A stretch of DNA of 64,000 nucleotides. Source: Pleodorina starrii (Eukaryota > Chlorophyta > Chlorophyceae > Chlamydomonadales > Volvocaceae). Shown here in pieces: positions 9,679 through 19,700 of the stretch (position 1 is the stretch's first letter; each line of letters starts with the position of its first letter). Where the stretch lies: contig BRXU01000011.1 in NCBI GenBank assembly GCA_030267565.1, forward strand, positions 2,346,501-2,410,500, written 5' to 3'. The position numbers were made by a program, and so were the translations under genes. The notes under the pieces are model-generated. The model had not been told where the DNA came from. It was given only the letters and a program-made list of their open reading frames with translations, and ran no database searches.

Positions 9679-12540
9679 GGTGCGTTTACTAAAACGCTGA
9701 TCACGGTTCTGTCACACAAGCGTTGCTCATGGTCTATGCTGGCATAGAAGCGCATCAGCACTGCTTCAGCCTGCCGTTGCCCAACAGGACACAAGTGAGT
9801 CGCGAAACCGGTACGGACGCTTACGGACTTCTTAATAAGCGCTGCTGAGGTGCTGTCGTGTCTATATAGGGTGAACACGCAGACGTGTTGCATAACGCGT
9901 GCCGCACCATGTCAGGCCTGAGACGCCAATCAAGCCTTCCGGAGCAGACTAGTGCGCGGCTGGCAAGAGCGCTCACGACGTGCGCTGCGCAAGCGGAACT
10001 CTATGGATCTTGCGTAAAAAAGCTAGTGCCAGAGGTAGGCTCGAGGAGCAAACCGCTGCGTCATTGCAGTTCCGTTCCTTACGCTTTCTTTCATCCTTTT
10101 CGAACGAAATAGGTTGAGATCGGCGTTTGTAACCGCGAATTCCAAGAGCTCAAAAAGTGCTTCACGCGCGCGGTAAGGGGACACTTTTGAGGGGGCTGCT
10201 GCTGTAGACCCAGGGGACACTCGGGCCGAACGCGTCCCAACTCCTTTTCCAACATTTCCACTAAACCCGTTGCAGGTGAGGTCAGGCTCGAATCGACCCT
10301 AATTACAACAGTGAGGTCAGCCTCATGTCGCCACCAAAAAAATAAACAACAGCACCATCACCGGGATGCAACTCAAGCTAGCGAAGCCTTGCGCCCCTCG
10401 ATACGGTGTAGCACTGACGCCCACGCCTTCCACAGCAGCCCGGCGCCGCCATCCGGGCGGCGCAGCCTGCGGCGTCCGCTGACTGGATGGCTGGCTAGGT
10501 GTCTGGCTGTGAACAGGGACATCATCCTGCGATTAAGCCGTACTCGCCGCCGTGCAGTTGTCACCATGCGGCTGGTTCACGACGACGGGCACCGCCCGCA
10601 CAGCACGGCCGCCGCTAATCCCGCTGCTCCAAGAATATAAAGCCGATTCCGCTGTAAAAACAACAACCAGGACGACGACGGCGACGCTAACCAAAACCCA
10701 TGGCGGGTCTGAGGCGGCCACACGTGAATGGATGCGTGAACCGTTTCAGTTCTACAATGAGAGCCGCCTGACGGGGGTGGGGAGGCGTATGGTTGGTGCT
10801 GGTACTGGCTGGATACACGCCACTGGGAGGGGGAGGGGGGCCCGACTGACCGACTGACTCGCTGACTGACTGACTGACTGACCGACTGACGAGAGGCGTG
10901 GGCCTACTGGTTTGATCGAAGCCGCCACTTCCCTCGCCTGATGGGACCGCTGGGAGGGCCATGGCCGTGGCGGTTGCGAGCGCAGTACGGCAGGCGCTCC
11001 GCCTCCCGCTGCTGTGTCGCCCGGACCTGACTGCGCACAATCGGAGGGAGCTCCTGGGAACGGGGTCGAGAGGGGCCCCGCCTCTCCTTCCGTTTCGACT
11101 GTGGTATCGCGGGGGGGGGAGATGGAGGATGATGCCCCGCTTCACGCTTCACAGTGGACCCAAAAGCTTTACTTACGCCCGCAGCCACCAGGCGCCGTAG
11201 ATGGCTGCCAGCGCCCGCCAAGCGGCCTCACAGATGTAACATCCCTTCTGTCGTCCAGCTCGTCCCGCCGGCGCCATTTCCGGCGCCAATCGCGTCTCCG
11301 CGTGTCTCGTCTGGATTTAGACAAGACTAGACTCAGGACTATCTGGATTTGGATTAACTCAGGGGCGAAACCTTCTAGTCGGGAAGGGTGTGGGCGATGG
11401 CGCCGCCCTGTGCACGCAAGGTCGTGTCATGCCCAAGGTCGCGTGGTGGAGTGGTGGTGGTGGCGCTGGTGGTGGAGAGATGGCTCTTCGGCCACCCTGG
11501 CATGACCGAGCTCTACTTACCAGCAGCAGTACCTCTATCTGGGCGCAAAGGGTTCGTTCGTTCGAACCAACGAGCCCAGGTTCCTCTGGGTGCGGACCTC
11601 TTCAGTGTTCTGGTTGTGCTTGATTGGCGCTTTCCGCCGCCTCGCCCGTCTCTGCTGCAGCACACGGAGGGCCGCCCTGGCGCTGCCCTTCCGAGTTTGC
11701 GGAGCCCACTGTTACAACAACCAACAGCAGCAACAGCAGCAACAAGAACAACAACGACTTGGCTAAAACCCAACCGGACTGGCATGCATCCGCTCCGGCA
11801 TCACCTGCCATTAGACCGCACCAGACCGCGCCCCCACTGCGTATAACTGCCGGCGCGGGATGAGGCCCGCCTCGCGGGGCCCCCTCCAGATTTCCACTAA
11901 CCCACCGGTATTGTACAAAGAGGCCACATTAGCGCCGGACGGCGCGCGGTAGGACTCGCGCAGCTGCCCCTACCTCCCGTACCTGTTTGTCCTGATGGGC
12001 ACTCGATCGATGTGGGGCACAACCCCCAACGGCAGTTTTGGAGTTTGTGGGCGTTTTCGCCCAAGTGCATCAGGTATGTATGTAGCTAGCAACCCAACAA
12101 TGGCAATTCAAAGCAGCGCCCCTCTGGCAGCACTCAACCTCCTGCTGCTTTGAACTGCCTCCAGCTGCGATGTAAAAACAGCAACGCACGTATCTCCACA
12201 AGTTCACAACCCACCACAAAACGCGCAAACGTGTAGTTCGCAAAGCGCAAATCCGGCGAGCTGTGACACCTTACTACGGTGGCACTATAATATAATAACA
12301 ACAATAACAATCTGACTTGGCGGACGACACGCAACGACCTCGCGGGTACACCAGTCGATCCCAACCAACTGCAACGGTCGCTCGCCCGTACCGCCGACGC
12401 TTCCCTGCCTTCCCAAGGCCGCCCAAACAGCCCCACAAGTCGACCTCAGTGCGGCCTTTTGAAATCCTGCGGAGCTAAGAAGTTAGCATCCTGAGGCATC
12501 CTGCTTGACGAGTTGCGGTGTTGGCTCAGACCCTGACTAA

Positions 12541-12584
12541 CGCCGGGGGCCAATGCCTTTGATTCAAGGCATTGGCCCCCGGCG
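12541..12584. repeat. Perfect 19-bp inverted repeat (hairpin)
   Basis: The 19 bases starting CGCCGGGGGCCAATG at 12541-12559 pair exactly with 12566-12584 across a 6-base loop. It is GC-rich and stable, and lies in intergenic DNA about 670 bases downstream of the gene that ends at 13257. It could be a small foldback element or an unannotated hairpin RNA. Sequence alone cannot decide. Confidence 0.8.
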
Positions 12585-12592
12585 TGAGTCAT

Positions 12593-12643
12593 TTCGCATT
12601 TCGATTTTGCAATCGCAATTCGCATTTCGATTTTGCAATCGCA
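12593..12643. repeat. 26-bp direct duplication
   Basis: The unit TTCGCATTTCGATTTTGCAA plus TCGCAA occurs twice in tandem, right after the hairpin. The shared edge suggests that hairpin and duplication arose together. Confidence 0.75.
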
Positions 12644-13256
12644 CCGAGGGAGCGACCAAAACGGACACGGACGCACGCAGTGCCTTGTTCTTCATCACGC
12701 ATGCACGCACGCATCTAAAATTGTTGTTATTTGTATTTGTTTCCGCCCGATCGCGGAAAACCAATCGAGCTAGCGAGCTACGGCCAGTCGACAGACGCAT
12801 CCTGTCAGCCTGCCTGCCTGTCTGTTAACACCTGCCTGGCCATCCTGGCCATCAAAGGAAAGGATTTACATGTCTCAACCCGGTCGCAGTATAATGTCAT
12901 TCAGTATACCATCCTAAAACCCCATATCCCCTCGCACCCTGCTAGGTAGAGCGCTCTTTGGGAGGGTGCGTGAATACAGGTACGACATGCAACCAAGAAC
13001 GACAAGGAAGGCGGCGGGCCGACAGCTGGCTAGCCAGCCAGCGGGCGACTGGCTGGGCGCGGGCGACAAACAGCCTGGACTCAAGACCCCGACTCGAGCT
13101 CGGAGCGGCCCGGCTCACGTATATCATCATCATCTTTCACCATCAGCGGCAGCAGCAGCCGCAGCAGCTGCTGCTGGGAGACACACGCCAAGTCCAACTG
13201 TCCCAGTCGTAAATCGGGTTAAGAAGCTGTCGTCGCACCTATCGGGTTGCTGCTGT

Positions 13257-15772
13257 TCAGACAACTTCCCTGTCAGCGCCCCGCCGACGGTCCTGCCAAG
13301 CGAGCCGTCGGGCGAAGCTCTGCTGCTCGGTGGTGTAAGTGGACAGCGGCGCCACCTTGTTACCGTTGCCGCCTGCGCCACCGCTCGCCTGCGCCCGACG
13401 TATCGCCACGACAGCAGCCACCACGATCACGGCGACAATGACGCCACCGACGGCGGCACCCACGGCTGCTCCAATGACAGGCGCCTTGCCCCCACCCTGA
13501 GATGAGCCCTGCTGCGGGGTGCTGCCAGAAGCGCCTGCCTCGGCGCCGCCCGCTTGCGGCTGGCCGTCGGACGCGGCCGCCGCACCCAAGTTTGTGGAGC
13601 TGTCGGTGCCTTGCGTGTCATCGGTGGTGGTGCCGGTGGCTGTGGTGGCGTCCTTTTGGGAAGTGCCGGCGGTTGTAGTTGTGCCGGGGGTGGTTGTAGT
13701 ACCGGTGGCGGTTGTGCTAGTGGTTGTGGTGCCGGTGGTGGTAGTGGATGACGCGCCTGCACTCAACGAGCGTCGCAGCGGGGTATGCAGCGGCACGTAC
13801 ACGTACACGGCAATGCGAGGAGTGGAACCCATGCGTGTGTACACGCACACAGTGTATGCAGGATGCACATATCGCGATGGGAAGGATGGGTGGGAGGACG
13901 GGGGTATGAAAGGTGGGACCGCAGCGGTGGGGGGCGACGAGGACCGTTGGCTGAAGCAGTCGACGGCTACATACAGGCGCTTGGCTTGATGTGACACACG
14001 CCCACCGGCAGTCATTACGTGGAGCAACGGAACGCTTGATTGACACGGAGCACGAAACAGGACAGGCGGCAGCTGGCTGCCAGAGTTGCCTATCTAGGCA
14101 CCAATAGGATCGAGCAGACATCCAGCAACGGCCGATTGCTTGTGCATGGCAGGTGCGTGCACAGGCGGAAGAGATGCGCGCCGCGGACACCTACCGCTGC
14201 CGAAGAAAGCGGGACAGTTGGCAGGCTGCGCCCAGGTCCAGCCGTTGGGACCCTGGCCCTTGCCGCAACCCTTGCTGGACAACAGCGCTATGAAGTACGG
14301 CTGGCCGTTACGGTTGGGGACCAGAAGCAACAGATCCTGCACACATGCGGAAGGCCCACCAGAGAAAAATAGTGGAAAGTGCGGCGGCATGAACGTGCGG
14401 GCCCGCCCGGCGCAACGGCAGGATGCAGCAAACAGAGACCAGCGGGGTACAACGGGCCCCAAATGCAGAAGGCCGGGCACCAAAACCCCATAAAGCCGCG
14501 ACTTTGATATAGGGAATATGTTCACTGGCGGAAGCCCTTTCTCCATTCCCAAGCCTGCCCTGGCCCACGGCTTGCGCCCCTCGGCCTTCATTCGGGACGA
14601 CCCACATCCGCCTCGCAGGTACGCTTTCACTGCATACAGTCCGCCGCCCTTACCATCAAGCCATCCTTGTCACCTGCCCATGGGCACCCGGGGAGGCGAG
14701 CAGCGCTGTGAATTCGCTGGTGTGTGTGTTGGGGGTGGGGGGGTGGGGTAACAGTACTAACAGCCTATTAACTGCAAACCCTCCAAAGAAAAAACTAAGG
14801 GCCGTCAGTGCAGTGCAGCGCGCGCCCACCTGCGTGCGCGTCCCACGCCTCGCGAGCACGCAACACCCCACTGCCATTGCGACGGGGACCTATCACCTAT
14901 GTATTGCAACACCACGTCGCTCGCTTGCTTTGGGTTCGGGCCCACGGGGAGCGTTCACCAGCGTGGAGGCGTCCTGGGTCCCGTGCGAGGGGCAGCGCCC
15001 CGCCCCGCACGCGTGACGACTCCCTCGCTGCTGCCCGCTGCTGCTGCGCCGGTAGGTACTGCAACATGGAGCAGCCAACGCTAACTACCAACCGCCGCTG
15101 CCGCTAGCAGGGCGAGGCGCACCGGGCACTCACAGTCGATGCTGTGCTTTGCGATGTCCGGAAAATTGGCGCCCATGATCTCCTTCGTGCCGCTGTTGAC
15201 CAATTTGAGGAAGTTGTTGTTGATGAGTGACGCCAGCTGCGTTCGGCCGGTGTGTGGTTCGTGGCAGGTCCGGAAGCGGGGGGGGGGGTGAGGGAGGGCG
15301 GGAAATGGATGGGGGACGGGCGGGAAACGGCATGTATGGTCGGCGGCCGCCGACGGCCTCACGGATGGAACCTCCGACCTGCCACGGATCAAACCGCATC
15401 CCAATGCGCCCAAGGGGCCCTGTCTATCTGAACCCGAGGCTGCCAGAGCAGCCCGATGACCGAAGGTGGGATAATGGTGGGCTCAACGAACAGAACTGAC
15501 GGACGCGGCAGCAGCGCTGGTGCGCTCTGATCTTTTCTGATAAACAGTCTACGCATCACCTTTTCCCAGTCGGCCCTGCACGAGTTGACAGCCTGTGTCC
15601 GGCGAACCAAGCCAACACGAAACGTAACGGGCAAACTCACGTCGACGTCAGCGGCGGTGCAGGCACGGGCGCTGGTCTGTTGTGCCCGGCAAGGTGACCA
15701 ATAAAGAGCCACCACAGCCAGAAGCAGGATGACGAGATGGCGATCCCGCCGCTGAGTACTTGAGCGGGACAT
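13257..15772 (-). CDS. Single-pass membrane protein with signal peptide and Thr-rich stalk
   Basis: Minus-strand gene. Exon 1, 15641-15772, encodes MSRSSTQRRDRH followed by a hydrophobic LVILLLAVVALYW core and a likely cleavage near CRAQ. Exon 2, 15134-15236, encodes LASLINNNFLKLVNSG and following residues. A later exon, 14195-14336, encodes LLLLVPNRNGQPYFIALLSS and ends at a GTAGGT donor. The last exon, 13257-13756, joins it in phase and encodes a stalk of TTTTG/TTTTS repeats, a Gly/Gln linker, one transmembrane helix (APVIGAAVGAAVGGVIVAVI onward, followed by IRR) and a basic cytoplasmic tail of about 45 residues. One or more middle exons between 14340 and 15130 are needed to close phase and are unresolved. 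Topology should be type I: small extracellular domain, probably O-glycosylated stalk, helix, short tail. A surface receptor or adhesion role is inferred; I recognise no family. Confidence 0.72.
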
Positions 15773-16258
15773 CAGGGCCGATGGCCGCGACTACGCCTTC
15801 CACTAGAGTTCCTGAGCCGTCTGTTAAAGCAAAATATAGCGCACAGCGTCACGATTCTCATTAAAAGTATGTTGAGGGGCTTTAATAGGGTAAGGGCCAG
15901 CTCGCTGGGCGGACATACCGCCCACTCGCGTTGAAGATGAGTGACGACCTAAGTTCACGATTATGAGCATAATTGGAAGAAAGAGTTTGTGGACGCAATC
16001 CCTACTTTTCCACCGCACCCACCAGCAACAAATAGGGGCCTCTTGAGAGTAGGTTTGCGTTCCACGAAACCTTGAGCAAGCACGACTTCATGCATTATCC
16101 GGACAACAAAAACAAAGTCACGTTTGGACACTGAGTGCCATGGTTTAGGTGGACCGTACCGTACAGGCTTGACCTGCTCGTACGTGGCGAAGAGCGGAAG
16201 TGGCCATGGAAACAAACTAAGGCTCATAAATTACTGCAGCTAAAAAGACTGAAAATAA
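15773..16258. other. Promoter-side spacer between membrane-protein gene and LINE
   Basis: The 485 bases upstream of the ATG at 15772 reach to the stop codon that precedes the LINE frame. The part nearest the gene should contain its promoter and 5' leader, but no core motif is clear. The exact 5' border of the LINE insertion is not visible. No target-site duplication could be identified by eye. Confidence 0.4.
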
Positions 16259-19200
16259 CAAATTGTCGACAAGAAAACAAAAGAAGCATACGATGAGCCG
16301 ATGACAAATAAAGCAAAAGTACAGTACGGATGTAGAATGGATACATGTGGGGCTCTTACGTTTCTGAGTGCCAATTCGGGGATAGCAGGGGCGGAAAGAG
16401 GGAGCACAGTTGACCTGTTTGTGGCTAGCACGAACCTGTTTCAGAAGTGTCGGAGCCTGATAGTCTACGACAACCTGCATAACAGGCTGCGCACGCAAGG
16501 GGCTGGGACGCGAACGTTCAGTAATCACCGGCCGGTTGGCCTAGAGGTTGGTCTGCAGTTGCGACGTCCGGATGGGGGGATGCTAACGCAACGGAATAAG
16601 GGTAAACGCATGAGGTTTGATGTGAAGCGATGGCGGGAATACGCGGCGCTGTTCACACCCGATGACAGCCATACTCTAGCCGCCCTCGATGGGGTGGTAA
16701 AAGGGCTCGCTGAGGGCTCAGTGAACAGCACGCAAGCGGTTGACCGCATCGGAAATGTTCTGTACGGGGCCATGAGAAGGACGTTCGGAGTAGGGCAGCC
16801 AGGGCCTCAGCCCCGCTCAGGGCACGCACCGTGGTGGAACGAGGAATGTGCACAGAAGCATGCGATCATGGACGCGAGGTTGATCACTGCTCATGGGCAG
16901 GATAGGTCATCTGCGGCATGGCTAGCGTTCAAGGAGGCAAGGCAGGTGTACAATAGAGCGCGGAGACACGCCATGGCGGCGTTTGAGCAGAAGGAATGGC
17001 GCGAGTTTATCAGTTCCTGCCGCGGGGACCCCAGGGCCCTATGGCAGAAGTTGGCGGGAGGGGTACTCAGCCCATGTCCGATCTCTGAGGGAGATGTGTG
17101 GCGGGAGCATTTCCAGAAGCTGTACAATGAGAGGCAGCGGGAGCCCGACAACAGGAAAGCGTTTGAGATGCTGGCGTTTATCAACAGGGCGCATGGGAAC
17201 GGGGCATGGTGGAACGTCATGGGATGGGAAGAGAGGAATCGGAGGCAGGCGGCGGCGGATGCGGCACTCAATATCCCCATCGCGGTTGAAGAGGTAGCCA
17301 GTGTCCTGGAGGATCTACCTAACGGTAAATCCAGTGGACCAGAGAAGGTGTGTGGGGAGTGTTACAAGTATGCTAGACGGCTGCGTATTAGTGATGACGA
17401 CAGGCCGGAAATCAACCGGTTGGCGCCGGTGCTACAGGCACTCATGGAGCACATCCGCTCCAAGGGCGATTTTCCGGAGCAGTTCACCGTGTCAGACCTG
17501 GTTCCTGTTTATAAGCGAAACGGACGTGACCCAACGGACTGTAGTAACTATCGGGGCATAGCGGTTGGCGGCGTACTCGCAAAATGCTACGCATCCGTGC
17601 TTGAGCGCCGCCTCACCAAATTCGCGGAAGCGGACCCTGTGGAGCTGCCTGTGCGTCACTGGTGCCAGGCAGGCTTTCGCCAGGGCCTAGGCACGCAGCA
17701 CCATCTTTTTGTGTTGCGTCATATCCTGAACCGTTACGCAAGACCGGGGCAGAGTGGGTTGCTGGTGTGTCAAATAGATTTTGAGAAGGCGTTCGATCGG
17801 GTGGATAGGAAGACGCTTTGGGCGCGGCTAGCAGAACGTGGCGTGGGGGGTCAAATGATGGACGCTCTGAGGCGAGCGTACGACAACGTGGAGCTTCGGG
17901 TGAAGGTGAACGGTCAGAGGGGCACACCTTTTAAGTCGGATCAAGGGGTGAAGCAAGGGTGCCCCCTAAGTCCGGTCTTATTCGGAATGTTCATCGAGAC
18001 GTCTGCGAACTACGTCGACGAACGCGATCGGCGGTGGCCACAGGGGGGGTCCCCGATCGTCGGGGGGAAAAGGGTTCCGGAGCTCCTGTATGCGGATGAC
18101 TTAACGTTATTCGCAACGAACCCCGCACGCATGCAATTCCTGTTGGACAGACTGGTGGAATACTGCGAGGGCTTCGGGATGAGTCTGAACGTCAACAAGT
18201 GCGAGCTATTAGTTTTCGCCGGCAGGCAAGATACGCTAGCGACGTTGATGGAAGGTGCGAGCCAACTGAAATTCGCTGGGCAACCTGTCCCAGTGAAGGA
18301 ACGTGCGAAGTACCTCGGCTTGCGATACGGACCCAGTTTTTCGTTTGATTCGTGCCGTATGGAGCTGTGCGATGTGGGGCGAAGAGCGGTGTTTGCGTTG
18401 ATGCAGAAACTGGATAGGAATCGAATATGGGTCCCCGATCTTATGTTGCGATGCTTTGACGTGCAAATCAGGTCGTTACTGTCGTACGGGGCTGAAGTGT
18501 GGGGCCCTGACGCTATCCGTGAGGCGCTGGGGACCATGGGGCGTCAAAGAATTAAAGAGTGGCACCGTTGGGGACAGAGCCCTGGCTCAGCGCCAGCTGG
18601 GGAGAATGGGGTATTGCTAAAGAAGTGGGGGAAATGGGTGAAGAGTGTAGGGCGCGCGGCAGGCGTCTTTGAGAGGTGTATGGCGGACCCGATGATCGAG
18701 GTCCAAAGGATCTTTTTGCGGAAGGTGGTAGGCGCTAGCCTGCCGCCTAACCGACAATTGTTCGCGGAAACGTCGCAGTTACCATTGCACTACTTTTGGG
18801 CGCGCCAGGTATTTGGCTTCTGGAAGCGTGTAGCGCGGCAATCCACGTCGTTGGCACGGGCAGTGCTTGAGGAAGATATCAAATCGTGGTTGGAAACAGA
18901 TCATTCAGCCACGCACGAATATTTTTGGGCGGGTAAGGTGCTCCGGATTTTCGAGACTCTCGGATTTGACTACAGGCAACATGTACCCGTGGGTCTTAAC
19001 AATGAAGAGAAGGCAAAGGCGATCTTGGGCCTGGAGATCCCGTTTGACAATTTACTGGCCGAGTTCAGACGTCGCCTTTTGTTGGATTGGAGCTCGGGTA
19101 GCCTCGATAGGGACCCGCGGAATTTTCCAGAGTATGAGGAAGGGGGTGTGGGACGGGGAGCACCCGGGGTTACCGCGTGTCGGTACCTGAAATGGATGGG

Positions 19201-19700
19201 TGTGGCGTACTCGTACTCGGACCACAAGCGAACATTGGATCACTTGAGGGTGTGTATGCCGAGAAAGCACCACACGGCCCTGATGCGTTTTCGGCTGGGA
19301 CGTTGGGACTTGGATGTGTCAAGGTTTGCACGGGGACCGGGTCGGAAACCGCGCGCGGAGAGGATATGTCGGGTGTGCCACGGCGGGTCGGTAGAAGACG
19401 AGTTGCACGTATTGATGGAATGTCCGGGCTATACGCCATTACGAGAGGCAATAGGCTTCCCTATGGGTAGTAGCATGGTGGATGTGATGGGGACCTTTGA
19501 CCCGGCGAAACTGGGCAGTCTCTTATCCCAGATTCAGAAAGCGCGTACCGAGCTGCTTGGTAGCTAACCATACGGCTTATGTTGTCTTAAAGTGCGCCCC
19601 TTGACGGATAGCCGTTGTGGGGGGACGCATGTTACCAGCCATTTTGGCTCGTACACATGTAATGCCTCATGCCTCATACATGTGAACGGATGCACAGGTG
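16259..19700 (+). mobile_element. LINE (non-LTR retrotransposon), 5'-truncated, L1-like
   Basis: The element is defined by its reverse-transcriptase frame. The frame is open from just after a TAA at 16256-16258, yet begins inside the C-terminal part of an apurinic-type endonuclease domain, so most of the endonuclease and any ORF1 are missing. This is the usual outcome of incomplete reverse transcription at insertion. The 3' border is approximate: after the stop there is a non-coding tail of unknown length with a TGTAA at 19658-19662. No poly(A) tract or duplicated target site was found. Confidence 0.8.
16301..19567 (+). CDS. LINE ORF2: endonuclease remnant, reverse transcriptase, zinc knuckle
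   Basis: An intact 1088-residue frame. Residues 1-90 resemble the end of a LINE endonuclease: the strand GSTVDLFVAS and then the SNHRPV motif (the SDH-type catalytic His region). The reverse transcriptase follows, with landmarks LPNGKSSGPE, LVPVYKRNGRDPTDCSNYRG, QIDFEKAFDRVD, QGVKQGCPLSPVLFG and the catalytic YADD at residues 597-600, so the active-site aspartates are present. A thumb-like and linker region leads to a C-terminal zinc knuckle of the form C-x2-C-x9-H-x4-C at residues 1023-1041 (CRVC...H...C), typical of L1-clade ORF2 proteins. Domain order and the C-terminal knuckle favour an L1-like clade. With no frameshift or stop in over 3 kb, the insertion should be recent, although lack of a full endonuclease argues that this copy cannot move alone. 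Confidence 0.92.
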   Translation: MTNKAKVQYGCRMDTCGALTFLSANSGIAGAERGSTVDLFVASTNLFQKCRSLIVYDNLHNRLRTQGAGTRTFSNHRPVGLEVGLQLRRPDGGMLTQRNKGKRMRFDVKRWREYAALFTPDDSHTLAALDGVVKGLAEGSVNSTQAVDRIGNVLYGAMRRTFGVGQPGPQPRSGHAPWWNEECAQKHAIMDARLITAHGQDRSSAAWLAFKEARQVYNRARRHAMAAFEQKEWREFISSCRGDPRALWQKLAGGVLSPCPISEGDVWREHFQKLYNERQREPDNRKAFEMLAFINRAHGNGAWWNVMGWEERNRRQAAADAALNIPIAVEEVASVLEDLPNGKSSGPEKVCGECYKYARRLRISDDDRPEINRLAPVLQALMEHIRSKGDFPEQFTVSDLVPVYKRNGRDPTDCSNYRGIAVGGVLAKCYASVLERRLTKFAEADPVELPVRHWCQAGFRQGLGTQHHLFVLRHILNRYARPGQSGLLVCQIDFEKAFDRVDRKTLWARLAERGVGGQMMDALRRAYDNVELRVKVNGQRGTPFKSDQGVKQGCPLSPVLFGMFIETSANYVDERDRRWPQGGSPIVGGKRVPELLYADDLTLFATNPARMQFLLDRLVEYCEGFGMSLNVNKCELLVFAGRQDTLATLMEGASQLKFAGQPVPVKERAKYLGLRYGPSFSFDSCRMELCDVGRRAVFALMQKLDRNRIWVPDLMLRCFDVQIRSLLSYGAEVWGPDAIREALGTMGRQRIKEWHRWGQSPGSAPAGENGVLLKKWGKWVKSVGRAAGVFERCMADPMIEVQRIFLRKVVGASLPPNRQLFAETSQLPLHYFWARQVFGFWKRVARQSTSLARAVLEEDIKSWLETDHSATHEYFWAGKVLRIFETLGFDYRQHVPVGLNNEEKAKAILGLEIPFDNLLAEFRRRLLLDWSSGSLDRDPRNFPEYEEGGVGRGAPGVTACRYLKWMGVAYSYSDHKRTLDHLRVCMPRKHHTALMRFRLGRWDLDVSRFARGPGRKPRAERICRVCHGGSVEDELHVLMECPGYTPLREAIGFPMGSSMVDVMGTFDPAKLGSLLSQIQKARTELLGS

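Larger units (their letters stand above)
9679..13256. other. Intergenic region without a supported gene
   Basis: About 3.6 kb separates the start of the WD40/MYND gene from the 3' end of the next minus-strand gene. Frames of 60-160 codons occur on both strands (for example 10687-11145 minus and 11014-11505 plus), but none has a recognisable domain, signal peptide or consistent splicing. The region holds a GACT tetranucleotide run near 10843-10890 and a hairpin plus a duplicated 26-mer at 12541-12643. A TTACA at about 12866 would read as the algal polyadenylation signal TGTAA for the gene ending at 13257, although 390 bases is rather far. Confidence 0.55.

Noticed and set aside
12541..12584. 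Hairpin read as a rho-independent terminator
   Set aside because: Such terminators do not operate in nuclear genes, and there is no T run after the stem.
13519..13989. Plus-strand Val-rich frame that looks like a membrane protein
   Set aside because: It is the complement of the TTTTG stalk; the minus strand has a signal peptide, matching splice phase and a proper transmembrane segment.
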